In this document: piece after piece, positions 45,382-58,780 of the stretch
Position numbering within the stretch: position 1 is the first letter of the stretch
Layout: every line of letters starts with the position of its first letter
NCBI RefSeq assembly: GCF_964340395.1
Contig: NC_135570.1
Location: 4,095,322-4,159,321 of the forward strand
DNA from: Glandiceps talaboti
Lineage: Eukaryota > Hemichordata > Enteropneusta > Spengelidae
Direction of reading: 5' to 3'
DNA: 64,000 nucleotides
The notes under the pieces: generated by a model
Seen by the model: only the letters and a program-made list of their open reading frames with translations
Told to the model about the DNA's origin: nothing
Database searches by the model: none
Position numbers and translations under genes: made by a program

Positions 45382-48300
45382 CAATCAATCAAGAATTACA
45401 GTCCCCTGTGCCTATACTTGGAGATATTTAGCCAGTAGAGCTTTCCTTTCCAATCTTGATTTGAGGGAGAAACAGCGTCGCCATAGTTGCTAGTGGAGAG
45501 TCTGAGGGTGCTCCCTCCCACGGTGAGCTCTTTTTTTGAAAAAAAAGGACGCGTAGGTGGCCATTTAGAGACGTGAAATTTCAAACCGTACAAATTATTG
45601 AAAGCCATATTGTCTCCATTTTATTATTATTTTCGATTCTTCAGACCGTTCCATCCCGCATCACCTGTGCTTAATTTATGAGCAAATGAGTAGAATCATT
45701 ACTTTGAGACTGACCTGCGACCTGTGTAGTTTTGTTGCTCGTCTCACGTCGTCCGTATTTATGGTATTTCTAAGGAATTCAATTGTATTTCTGACTGACC
45801 TTTGACCTCAGACAACCCCCATCCTTCTCAGCGAATAAATAGCTTATTATGTTGTTCAGACTTATATTTTTTGTGTCATGTGATCATTCGTAATCATTGC
45901 GCGCTTGTCTCAGTTGTTCATACAATAGGGATTGGTTGGCGGTCTGTCTCTTCGATCGAACCTAGCGAATACTTTAGTGTCTCTGGTGAGGATAATCCGA
46001 GATAAATAAGATGTACAAATAAATTAATGATTATTTATAAACCACGAACTACATCAAGCCCTATATGCTGTTTTGCTGCACAGTGGGCACGTTCCACTCT
46101 GTGTGTGGGCGTTTTGACATGTGAACACCTCTGTATTACGGGGGAAAAAGTGAAGCAACGCCATTCTAACTGTATGCGAACTTAAAAATTATCTGAGTCG
46201 GCAGTCAGGTAAAAGTTTGAAGCATTTATTATTAAATTGTTTGACCTGAAACAACACGTCGTCAGACTCAACAAAATTCTTACTCAACACTGCTACGTCT
46301 AATAGTCTGGTTCAACAAAAATGTTATTAACATGTGAAACTATTGTTATAGTGTAAATCATTTGGCGACGATCTGCTACATAATGATATATAACACAAAT
46401 AAAACGTAGTCATGTTAATAAAATCTTTGTCGGGCCAGACGGCAAAATATGGCGGTATCTAGTAACACTACCTAGACGGTGATATGTATTAGGTGAACTG
46501 GTTTCAAATGTATCATGGGATTGCATAGTCTGGATGCTAACGTGTTTTCTAACTAAACCACGTCTGGTCAAAGTCCCTCAATCAGCACAAACAGTTGTTC
46601 ATCCAATCAATGAACCCCAATTGTTATAATGTTGTAAGCAGTGTATAGATAGCATCCTGAGCTGACAAATGTATCATATGTGGGTTATACTGCCATATTT
46701 GGACATTACATAACTGCCCCAATAAACACTAACTTTAAGAGGGACCGTGTTATTGGTTAGATTTTTTTGTGATTGGTTAACAAAGATGGCTGTGGGTGAA
46801 TCTTAAATTGCATCTCATGCAAATCAGGACTTCTAGAGTAACCGACTTTAACTATACTGTGAGTGGAGGTGTAAATTGTGACGATACTGTATAGGAACTA
46901 AACTAGGGTTTCCAGGAGACTTAAATATGAGAATTCACATCAATTGTTGTTAGCGAAGTTGAACACAGCGTTATGACAATAACTATAGATTTAATAAGGG
47001 CTTATTAGGTTAAGTAGTAGGGACATGCAAATTACATCCCACCACTTCTTAACTTATTGGCTCAAAAGTTAAAAGTCAAACATATCCCTGTCACTTGAGG
47101 GCACTGGTACAGTTACTGTGTATAGAGACAGTTACATAAGCTGATAAAGGGCTTATCTTTACGCGAAGGCCATGAGTCGACTGTTTGGGTCTCTGACTTC
47201 AATCGTGTCCCCGATGCATGTACAAAAATTCAAGTGAGACGTCCCAGAAGTATGTAAAATTTAGCCTGTAAATAAAATATCTACAATATTTGGCATGTTG
47301 TCTATGTAGCATCGCCATGCGAAATATTGTCATAACACGAGGACTGAACTGAGTCAATTATTGGTTTATTGTTGCGTCTTTATCAAAATGTAGGTTGTTA
47401 AAATGACGAACGATGACCTGTTAACATGAGATCTGTACAGCTTTTGAATTTCCGATACAGTAATTGAAGTCTACATCAGGGCGTGGCATGAAGGTCGAAT
47501 CAAAGTACATAACTCACGATCGCGAATGGCGGTCGCGATTTATCATACGTGTTTTGATTACAAAAAATCCGTATGTTTTCATATGATATACAAATCAAAA
47601 GTATAGTTGGTGAAAAAAGTTTTTTTTTTAAAAATAATTGGACGTGTCAGTGTTTTAAAACTGAAGGAATTCAAATACAATAACAGTTTAACCGTTGGGT
47701 ATAGTGAAGCAGCCATTGATGTATTCACTAACACTGTACCCCAGATCTGAATACGATCTCCAACTATGGACCACAGCTTTCTTCGCGTAATACAATTTAA
47801 CATGACAAAACGTCAACGCATCCTTGCATGGTATTATATAAGACGACGGCGTGACAAGACATGTGAAATCAAAAATTCGTTTTATTTCAGGGACATTCCG
47901 TCCTAAATTTTTCGCATGTGATAACTTATATAAAATTCGTTGCTAAATTTGGAAGTTTTGAGGCATCCCTGCATACTTTATACTACGGTCCCATTCATCT
48001 TTGTCAAGCTTGCGAGGAGCAACAAAAGACTAAAGAATGTTACCGTATATAAATAGAAAGTTCAATGAACTCTACCTTTTTCGTTTACCAGTATGTGGAA
48101 TGTGCTTTTACATTATATGCTGACAATTATGAATTGTCCGGTTTCACAAATATCGTGTATTTGCTTCTAACTTTAAAAAAATAAATCATCCCTTTCTTGT
48201 CCCTTCTACTAGTGTAATTTTTCAGGCCATCATCGTGAACTCATTTCAGTATGTGTCACGTGACAACTCTAGCTGGTTACTGTACCTGACGGTTGCTTAT

Positions 48301-48532
48301 CTATTAAGTTAGGTCTCTAGTCAATAAAAATAAAATGCACAGGTAGTAACAGAAAAAAATGTATAAGTGTTCGACAAATTGGGACCGCGGCCATGGACAC
48401 TGTCATCAACTGGTGGCGTCGCAACTTCACCTACCAATAGCCAATTTTAATCCGTGAAATTTTCAGACGTGTTGACGTAAAATGCAAGGTCAGCCTTTGC
48501 TATAGAAATGATAAGATGTATAATGCTTCTCC

Positions 48533-48603
48533 AAAGAAAGAAAGAAAGAAAGAACTAACGAATGAATGAATGAATGAATGAATTGATGGGTGGGTGGGTG
48601 TGT
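48533..48603. repeat. Mixed AAAG/GAAT/GGGT microsatellite
   Basis: Three short adjacent tetranucleotide blocks. Confidence 0.88.
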
Positions 48604-50633
48604 GTGAACATGTATTGCTTTATTTTATCAATAGTAGAATCACGCATAGCACTGTGTTGTCTATATTGGTCACATTTTTCGACATTCCGACTTGATATGT
48701 ATGACTTCTTCCCGAGATTCAATATTTCATCAAGGTGAGAATAGTGTTCCTCAATGTCAAACTTTTGGCAACGTCATATACTTCTGGCGACTCATTCTAA
48801 AAATTAAAGGACTCTTCTAGACTCTGTATTCGTAGTAGGCACCGTTCCTACACTTTCCAATTGCTGTCACTTACATGTACACAATTTTACAATTTTTTTT
48901 GACATTTTCAGACACGGTAGAAAAATATCGTGTAATCACAGGCGGATAAACCAGTGTATGTTCAAAGCTTCATTGATCGGAATGGCAGGACGAAAAAAGA
49001 CAGAAAAAGACAAAACACATTCTCCTACCCATTGACAACTTGTCCAGTTACATTGCTCTTCATGCCATGCTTGCATGTAATTGCTGACTCGGTTGTGTTG
49101 GCTCGTGTTTACCAGGTTCCGTTGTGTTGGCTCGTGTTTACTTGACCGTAGTATTTACGATGGCCGTCTTACTAAATAAGCTTGTTTCACTCGTAAAACA
49201 AAATACAGCGGCAACCATCCAACAATTGTTACATTCACGGTATGTTATGATAAAAACAACACTTCTTGAACTTGTCCATATTTCTTTTATGTACGATTTT
49301 CACTTTTAGTTTACACATGGCCATAGATCCGACCCATCTATTTACACAGGTAAGGAGGATATCAGAAACACAATAGAAATGTATACATTTCGTACTTAGA
49401 TAGAGCCTAAAGCCTTTCATCTTGTAATCACACAGGACTTTGTTTAAATCTTCATTGAGACGTTGTATATAGGTGCATAGTTAATAGACGGTATAACAAT
49501 GAAGAATTTTTTTCCGTTCAAAGGGATAGGAAGCACTTCTTTCCTATTTCTTTTTTTGGATATTGCGATTAATTATTTGTGATTGAAATCCAATTTATTT
49601 TGTTTGGGTGGTTGGGGGTGAGGGGGAACTGATCGAATTCGATCAATATACCTGCCAAAGTTTGGTTTACACCAGGATTCTCGAAGGCATGCTTGCTTAT
49701 GAGAAATTTTGAAAAGGTGGTAATAGTGACAGGTATCTACTGGGCGCAGGTTTTACAATGTTCAGATCGAAGTGTTGAGAGTTTCTTTGAAGACGGCTTG
49801 TATGTGTAATTTGGCTTTGTAATCATATTTAATGGCTTGCCCTCTCCAAAAACTGTCTCGGTGATGTTCAAAACAGTGAATCGACGGTGCAGTAACTACT
49901 ACTGAGTGAGGCAAATTGTTCCAAGTTTGGACTATTTGGTTATTTCCTGATATTGAGGTGGCATTGTGGTTTCAATAGTTTGGGTGAATGTCCATGTGTC
50001 CTATCAGATATGTTTAGTGGCAAAAGGTAAGCAACAACTTTGTCATAATATCAATTCAAAATCTTAAAAGTTTCGATCATATCTCCCCGCACTCTGCGAT
50101 ATACTAAGATAAGTTTAAGTTAGAAGACTGAGTTTCTGTAAGCGGTCATCATAGCTTAGTCCCTTTAAAGTTGATATTGTCCAGTTGCTCTTCGCTGTAC
50201 ATTTTAAACTGCTTCAGTATCCTTTTCTTGATACCCCTCATATAATTTCCAGTTTTAGCCTGTCGTGCGAGTTTGGAGGCTAGGGTGATAGTATGGACGA
50301 GTGGGTGGGGATGATGGGGGTAGGGCGGCAGACAATACGACAGGCAACTCCCACTCATTGTTACGTCATTTCACTGTTCTGTGCATGACAATAGAGAGAT
50401 GCATCGGACTGTACGTTTTTATGTATGGCCAGGGCTCTATGGTCATCTGAATCGTTTACTCTCGTAAGTTATCCCATTGTTTCGTTCATTTTAAAGTTTC
50501 CCCCTTTGTCCCAGTTTGTATTGTTCTAAACCCTGGTGAACGTTCGCTCGAAATCATTGTATAACATTTGAGTGGTATATCGTTATGTACTCCAACGCTA
50601 ACATGGTATAATCGTATATAGTTTAAACTCAGT

Positions 50634-50766
50634 AGCCCACGCCATCGCCACCTTGGAGGCCCCTTCTAAAAGGTGTGGAACGCCATGGAAAGAACTATAG
50701 TCGTGTAAGTAGCAGCCCACGCCATTGCCACCCTTCCAAAAGGTGTGGAACACCGTAGAAAGGAAT
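50634..50766. repeat. Direct duplication of about 75 bp
   Basis: 'agcccacgccat(c/t)gccacc' and 'aaaaggtgtggaac' appear twice. Confidence 0.85.
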
Positions 50767-52399
50767 TCGTTTTGATTTCTCCAATTAAATTCTTTCTTTT
50801 GTTATAGTAATTTGTACAATCTGTTACATGTTAGATATTTCCTAACAGCATGGAAGAGGATGGTACTTCCGAATTCCATGCGAACAGAAAGTGCGTTTAC
50901 AGTATTGTCTTTCGCGTTGTGAAGTCCTGATTTTTCTTTTGTATACACTCAGCAAAAATTGTATTGCAATTGTAAATAAATAAATAGATATGTATTTTAT
51001 TTTCTAATTTCTTTTTTTTTTGGAATGTCAGAACAAAACAACTCCTTTCTCCTCAAATAACAATTGTCATCTCATTGTAGGAAGATCGAAGGGCTACATT
51101 TCGGTTAAAACTTAATTTTCAATATTTGGTATTATTAAAGTTTGACGGAGCAATTCATTCATTCATTCAAAAACGGAACTGGGACATCAAGGTCCATGTA
51201 AATGCCCACTACCACTCTCGTCAGAACATTCCAGTTATAGTCCCTGGTGGATCAATTTTGGAAGTGAAGAGCACAAGGTACAGGTTATAGTACCTTCACT
51301 TGTAACACAACGCCGGTGACTTTTAGATACTTGATTAATGACTTTTGCATCTTTATCTATGTTAAGAAATTGTGTAAATACGGTCACGGCCAAGAGTATT
51401 CCCAAAATCCAACACAAGTTGTAAGCGAAGACATAACGCACTACAAATCACCTGTACTTCAAGTTCCACAGTACTTCACAACAGGCATGGAAAGAATGTA
51501 GCTATTTGGGTCGAGGGTTTCAGCAATTTCCATTGCAATCTCTGCATTCTTTGCTCTATTGTTTTCTATTGTTTTATTGTTCACAATTAAATCTCCATTA
51601 TCAACACTCCTTTGAGAGTAAAACTAAATTCAAACACCGTCTCCTGTTTCAATTCAGGGTATACCAATCTAACAGTCGATATATAAATATGAACAAGAAT
51701 TGAAACGACCTGTTAAAAACGTCTTACGTAGACACAGTCATAAATTGTGCACACATGAAGCAAGTTCATCGAGTGTTTACTTAAAGTACAATGTGGAAAT
51801 GACACAATTCTGGTCCGCTGTGAAAACAGATCAAGGGACTATAATATTGATGACCTTTCATTCTAAAATCTATAACACCAAGTGACCTCGGCAAAATCAC
51901 TACAATGAAACTTAGTGATGAAAAACTAAAGTGTCCCAGTTTGAAACAGCAGACAGTGTTTTCCATTGATGTTTTTTTGCGATAATATAAAACGCATGAC
52001 GGCCCACGCATAGCTCTTGCTCAGGCTCCATGTATTATAAACTTAAGAATGGGCTTTATTTCATCTTAACTAATAAATCTTAACTGGCCGGACTGAGAGA
52101 AGGGCGGAGTTGGTGACAAAAAAACTTCAAATTACCTGGCCAGAACCATGAAAACAGTTGCATGCATGCATGCAAGAAACCAGGTTCAGCGCATTGCCCC
52201 TTGGCGTTTATAATTACTAGAGAGAAGATTTGCTTGAATACCGAACATTTTACGAAGGATAATACAGTGTGACATCAGTTGTACCTTCCTATGAATACAT
52301 CACACTCGTTTGACCAGTCATAAGCGTCATAAAGTACCACGTGACTTAAGACAGGGACCGATCCCAAATATATTAAACCTATTTGCAGAGGAGTCTGGG

Positions 52400-52476
52400 T
52401 AATCCAGTACAACGTTTGTAAGTCGGTCGTGTAGTGTAGGCTGTTGCATTTCTTGAAAACATTGTAGCACCTGCAG
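52400..52476 (+). other. Possible non-coding first exon of gene D
   Basis: A good donor, CTGCAG|gtaagt, is at 52477. Joined to the acceptor at 53506, the reading frame of gene D would carry a TAG at 52465-52467, so translation would begin at the ATG in the next exon. An A/T-rich 'aatatattaaa' sits about 30 bp before the proposed 5' end. The left boundary is a guess. Confidence 0.35.
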
Positions 52477-53506
52477 GTAAGTAGTTGATTTTATTTTATT
52501 TCTGCTTGCTCTTACAACAATCAGTTACGCAGTGTTTCATTTCGCACTAATCATTTGGTACACTTTATAGCTTTACTAGTGTAAGGTGCGCCTTTTAAAC
52601 TTTCATGTCTACAGGGAGTGTCCCGTTCGAGTCGCGTTCCAATCACCCGCCCATGACTGACTATATCTTTTTTTTAAAAAATGGGTCAGCAAACAATCTC
52701 CTGAAATTTAATCAACACTTGAACAACCTTCGTCTACTTCCTGCACTCCAAGCAAACATACAGGTACTGTATAACTGACGAACATGGGCCCGCCCTAAAT
52801 CAAATCTACATTGGTATGAAATCGAACATGGATCCTAGTTTTGTTTTAAACAGATACTTAACCAACTTTACATATTATCACAGACTCGAAACCACGTTGG
52901 ACACAAACTATTAAAGAGGAGAACACGCTAAGGAAAAAAACACCCCACGCGTGGCTTTTACCACGGCGAAGTTCTAATGTGTATCTGGTGAACAAGAATT
53001 CCCTTTTTCTCACGTGAGTAGTATATTTTCGTGTATGTTATTCAATACTAAGAAATATTTCACCTTGGCACTTTTATGAATGGCTTTGCGATCACTGCTG
53101 GAAGCTGGTGCCTCACCCCTAAATAGAAATTATATGGTCTTTACATGTACATGCTGTATTTGCAGTGAATGTTATGCGGGTGAGTCGTAAATTAAAACTG
53201 AACTATGTTAGCTGTTCAAATACCAAGCATATCTTTAATACAGTACAGTTTGCGTTACCTGTGTCTCAGAGAGTTATATAGGTTTTTAAAAAACTTTCCT
53301 TTACTGTGGACTGTGTAGTGCATAACATTGGTGGCGTCTTATGTAACAATTGAATGTCTCTTGGTGTGAGTCGACAACGCATTGCTCTTACTTTCTTTAA
53401 AAGAATTGTTCTTCGTTGCAATTGGTACCTGAGATGAAAGAAAACCAGATTTAAACTTTGACATGTTTCCAATTTTAAAAAGCTGACTTTTTTTATTGTT
53501 TGTTAG

Positions 53507-53530
53507 TTGAGACGCAGAATTGTGAAAACC
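53507..53530 (+). other. Gene D 5' UTR segment in exon 2
   Basis: Follows a T-rich 'tttgttag' acceptor. It is open in frame with gene D (reading LRRRIVKT) and has the expected exon length (85 bp to 53591). An upstream coding start is therefore possible, though the ATG at 53531 has a strong context (ACC ATG G). Confidence 0.5.
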
Positions 53531-53591
53531 ATGGAGAATTTTAACGCTGTAAGAGAGTGTGAACGGCTGAAGGACGCCATAGAAAGTCGTG
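53531..53591 (+). CDS. Gene D first coding exon
   Basis: 61 bp encoding [20 protein letters not shown] plus one base, donor gtgagt. Confidence 0.82.
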
Positions 53592-56500
53592 GTGAGTACT
53601 ACACACTGTTTAGATACTGATTTGCAAATCTATTGCAATCGTCGGAGTTCTCTTTTTAACTCCATTCATTGTATATCTGGAGCGATACAAATGCAAATCA
53701 TAGGTCAGTGGACTGAATAGATTCAAAGTATGGTAATTGTTTTTTTATGCTGTTGTAGATAGCTAATAGAAATGCAAATCAGAGACCAGGTCCCCTCAAT
53801 GGCTCTAAACGAATCGCGATTGTTGTTATAACTCTCTTAGATAACACCCACTGCAGTGGAATATTGATGAGCGTCCACACCCTTCTATCTGTTGTAATGT
53901 TGTTGGAGTTATATGTATGTGTGTGTGTATGTATGTAGGTAGGTATGTGTCTGTATGTATGTATGTATGTATGTGTGTGTGTATGTATGTATGTATGTAT
54001 ATGTGTATGTATGTATGTAGGTAGTTAGGTATGTAGATTGTAGGTAGGTATGTGTATGTGTGTGCATGTATGTATGTATATGCACACACACACACACACA
54101 CACATATAGTGTGTGTGTTTTCACACGTTTGCTCGTTTGGCTCCATAAATCTTCATTATTTGATATGTGTTCTTTCACTCATGACATGTATCTTCCAGTA
54201 ACTAAAAAGAATTCAACAGTGTCAATAATACGAATCAAACTTTTGTGTAAAAGTTCTTAAACCACAATAAATCATATTATTATGGTAAAATAATAACTTT
54301 CAAGTGATGACATACATCCATGTTTTGTAATAAAAAAAGTTTAAGAGTGTATGGACACTAGACTTTGTGTGTGATTTTGATAAATCAGGTTTATTCGCCC
54401 ATATGACGTCGCATTTTATCATATTTAACCGGAAACACGAACGATATTATTTTTAAACTACAACAAAAAGTGATGTTATATAAAATTATGGTAATGTCAA
54501 TTTAAAGCTTTGTATTGCGATTTGAAGGTATGCATATTTGAATGTTGATAACGTGTGTGAAAGAAATGTAGCAGTGTTTATTGTCTTGTATAGAGTGACA
54601 TATCTTTCTATTGTAAAAAGACAAAGGTAGCGTCGTAATTCCGGTATGGAATTTTGATGTGGGAGAAGGAGAGTAGATATGTCGATGATATTCACTCGCT
54701 TGTATAATAAGAAAATGCGTGAATACATTTATGATTAGCAGGGACACATGTGAGCTTTGAAGAAGTGAAAGTTTTTTTTCAGTCAATTGCTATTAATATT
54801 AGGTATCTTAAGGGGTCTAGCTTTTGTACCTGAGACGAATAAAAGTTTATTAGCATGTCCTTCGCTGTGCTATTCAGAGTTAGAATAAAAAAAATGCTTA
54901 CCGGTTTTCTTCCTGGTAAAATCCCAGGCGCATCAGCTTTTATTTTCAAAACTATTGTTGAACTTGACTGGATAATTTTTTCGTAACTTTTTTTCATTCG
55001 ATGTTTGCAACAAAATGACATCCTAGCATACCTTTTTACACTTCTAGGATTACAGTAATTATATTTGTTTGTGTTGGGAGTCTTCATCATGATGGTGCCT
55101 TTTCACACCTTTAAAATCTACATATGGGACACTGAAAAATCTATGTGATTAACAATAGACACAACCATTCACACTTTCAGAATATAATTACGGTTTTGTC
55201 TGAACGAGACAAAAAGTGTTCGTCCTTATAAAAGACGAGGCCATGCCTAGAGTCATAAATTAGTAGTTAGCTTGGACGCTAAAAGCCAGGTTTTGTCTCA
55301 GACCACTACTACTAGTTAGTGGTACGAGGTTTTGTGGGCTCTATAGACCCTTACTAGACGTCATTTACTGTGGAATATTGTCATGGAAATTCACAGAATG
55401 TCTTCACTTTTAATACTCAAACAAGGAAACCACGTAGAGCAATTAAGCATAGAGACCCCTGTTTGAATCCTGTATGTATGTATGTATGTGTGTATGTATG
55501 TATGTATGTATGTATAATTATGTATGTACGTGTATGTATGTATGTATACATATATATTTATAATGTAGATGGTTTAATATATACGTATAAATCACCTAAA
55601 CTTTATACTGTAGTGGTTGATCAGCTATTATAGATTAGAATGTAATAAAATGTATGATGAAGTCGGCTACATAAGTGCTGTGTTCATGATCACATTTCGG
55701 CATAGCTAGGTACCTGAAATACGTGTGTGCAAGTCAAGCTTGATGATGACCCCCCCGGATACACTGAGTTTACTGAGGGGTCAAATCTATCAACCAGTAC
55801 GCTGTAACGCACTGCTACAACGGTCTCAGGTTATGCAGTACACGTAGATGCCCGACTTTTAACTCATGGGTAGAATTGAATTCTTACAAATTTAATTGAT
55901 TAACACAACATTTGACGTTCGCCACATAACAATTTTATAACAGCAGATGCAGGTATTATAAATGTATTCTTGATAATTAGACTGGGTCATTAAAACAGTT
56001 CAAACAAGCACCCTATAAAACAACCATAAAACGCTATAACGTTGCTTGTTAGGGTTTTGAACATCATCACATGATCAATTGTCATAAATTAAAAAAAAAA
56101 GTATTTGTAACATTAACAACGGGAAACAAGATTTACCACGTCAGTGAAATCAGACATTGCTACGATGTTTGCAAACGTGTCATCCTTGGTCACAGTTTGT
56201 TCTTCGTAGACTCAATACTATAAGCTTATATGCAATATATACAAATTGACGCACCCTCCCTCCGAAATTATATTCATACATATTGTAATATATGAGAACA
56301 CACCCCCTGTCGACAAGATGACATATTATTCTGACCGTGGAAGTATCGGGCGGGGGGGGGGGAGACTCCCCTAGTAATACATCCATGTTCTGACTGAGCG
56401 TCATTGGGCAACATAGGAACTACTATTCTCATTTTCTGATGGACGATATGATGATGTTGCAGTGTCTTTTTATGTAAAACTGAATATACCAAAAACAACT

Positions 56501-58721
56501 CCATAAAACTCTAAAAGTTATTGTGACCTGAATAGAAACAGCGAAACACGAGACAGTCTACTTTAAAAGGCAAAGGGGCATGACAAGGATTATATATGGA
56601 GTATACCTACAAATGATATGTTAATTGTGGACTCTCAGAAGTTCAACAACCTGCCATGGGTCAAGGGTCAGTCTATTTGTTCAAAACAAAGCCGTGTGCA
56701 TGTTTGAATCAATGGGTGCAGGAATAGTACAAACTATATGGCAGGAACCCACCCGGAATCTAAGCTCTTTAAATGAAAAAAAAAACATAGTATGGTGTGT
56801 CGCACGAGTTGACTTTTTAGGCTTGGCATGTACCATGTAAAGTTTTGTCAAAAAGAAAAGTGAACGAACTTTGTTACAGCTAACACGTCATCATAGATAT
56901 ATTCTCCAACTACTTATTATTCAAACATAACAATCGTGTTGTTTTACCAATCTTTCTAATGACAAAACAGCAGTGATATCTTGCGTTTTTTTATGAACTA
57001 TTTTTTTTAAAAGATCAAAACTTCTTCATTGAAACTAAGTTGTTATCACTTTAATAAAATAAACGGTCTTTCATTACTCCTAGGATAACGAAGTCACTAT
57101 AACATAGATGTTTACGTAACGTCAAGGTTACAACTATTCTAATGTTAAAGCACATTAAACAGGGTAATAAATATGGAAACGGATGCCAAAAACGATCCTA
57201 AGTGCGAAATTTGAAAACAAATGACGTGTTGGCATGTGTGAGAAAAGAGCCAAACAACCTGGCAACTAAACAGATATTGTCTACGTCATAAATAGTTCAT
57301 TCTGAAACCTTTAATATTTAAATCGAGGGTACATCATTAGCACGCTCCATTTAAGATTCACCAGGGACAGGGTGACTTGACGTTCTCGTTCACTCTTTTC
57401 TTTGGTGTCAACTTCACTCTTAATCATTCATGCATACTAATAAAGGGAGAGTCGAGTCATGCTTATTTCTGCCTTTAGTACACTTGTATTGATTTTCGCC
57501 ATCAACTTATATATTATTTCGGGTGATACAATACCGCGTTGATAACTTACTCAAGTTTTGGAAGATTGTTATAAAGTCCTACTGCACTTGACATGTGTTC
57601 AAATATAAAGAGTGCCACGATAAAGAGATTATAGTAAATGTGTTATCATCACTAGATGTTTCCCAATAAACCTATGTAGGAAATGCCCAAAATGGCTGAA
57701 CGCATGTCAAGTGCAGTAGGGCAAGATCTGCCAAATTTCAAAGTTGAAAATGTTGCCGACTTGGAGATTTTATTTTATCTCCCAAAACCATATTTAGTTG
57801 ATAACAGTGTTAACGAGTGTGCTAAAGTTAGATGTTAGTCTGACTGGAGTTTTCATATGTAATGGACCTTATGGTTATTGAATCTTCAGTATTGTGTGTA
57901 ACTGTTGTTTTTTTCTTGACCATGCTGGTTTTGAAAAAAAAACACCTGTTTGATTGAGTGATTGATTGATTGATTAGGCCAAAACGTAAACTGTTTTCTT
58001 GGTTATGCAGCTATCATGTCGGTTGAAAAGGTAAACGACTTTAAACCATTGTAAGCTTTGAAATATATGAAAAACCAGTATACGCCCCACGAAAACATGT
58101 CGAATTTAGTTGAGAACAACATGTGTCTGGCAAAGCTTTATAAAAAGTTGGTTGTGAACAAAAGAATAATCCTATTGTATTCCTAAGAGTTGTATGGTCC
58201 CTCGGGAGTTGAGATAGTATAAAGCGCAGCTATAGGTTAGTCCCAGGGTAATGAGTTTGTAAAGCGCTTCGAGCACAGTGCGGGAAAGCGCTATATAGAA
58301 ACTGTGTTTACCATCATGGGTCCACTGATGAGATACTAGTAATGTGAGAACATGGGATGGATGAATTGGCTTTTAATGACAGTACTCCTCACTGACAAAT
58401 GATATATAATGATCGAACGATGACCTTTTACCTTTGACCCCGCAAATTCAAAATAAAAATCTTTGAATAAGTACTCGTAGTCAGAATGACATGTACGGTG
58501 CTCTTTTTTTGTCAGTGTAGTGATGAAGTACTTCTCTTTGAGTCGAATAATGCAATCAGCTTAGCTGTATAAATGAGGTCTTGTCACAACATGTTTGTCA
58601 GGTATATGAACATTGAATATGTGTGTGTTTGGGGAGGGGTGGACGTAATACATGTTGAGGGTTATGATATATATGGAATTTTATGTGCGTATTGGTATGT
58701 GTTTGGGAGTATGTGTGAGTA

Positions 58722-58780
<59 letters not shown>

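Larger units (their letters stand above)
41854..52399. other. Gap between genes C and D
   Basis: Gene C 3' UTR, then 10 kb with microsatellites, two micro-hairpins and small tandem duplications (about 49089-49143 and 50634-50766). No gene supported. Confidence 0.65.

Noticed and set aside
53507-53530. Gene D coding extended upstream through LRRRIVKT
   Set aside because: Possible by frame, but the best upstream donor (52476) brings an in-frame TAG, so I start at the ATG at 53531.
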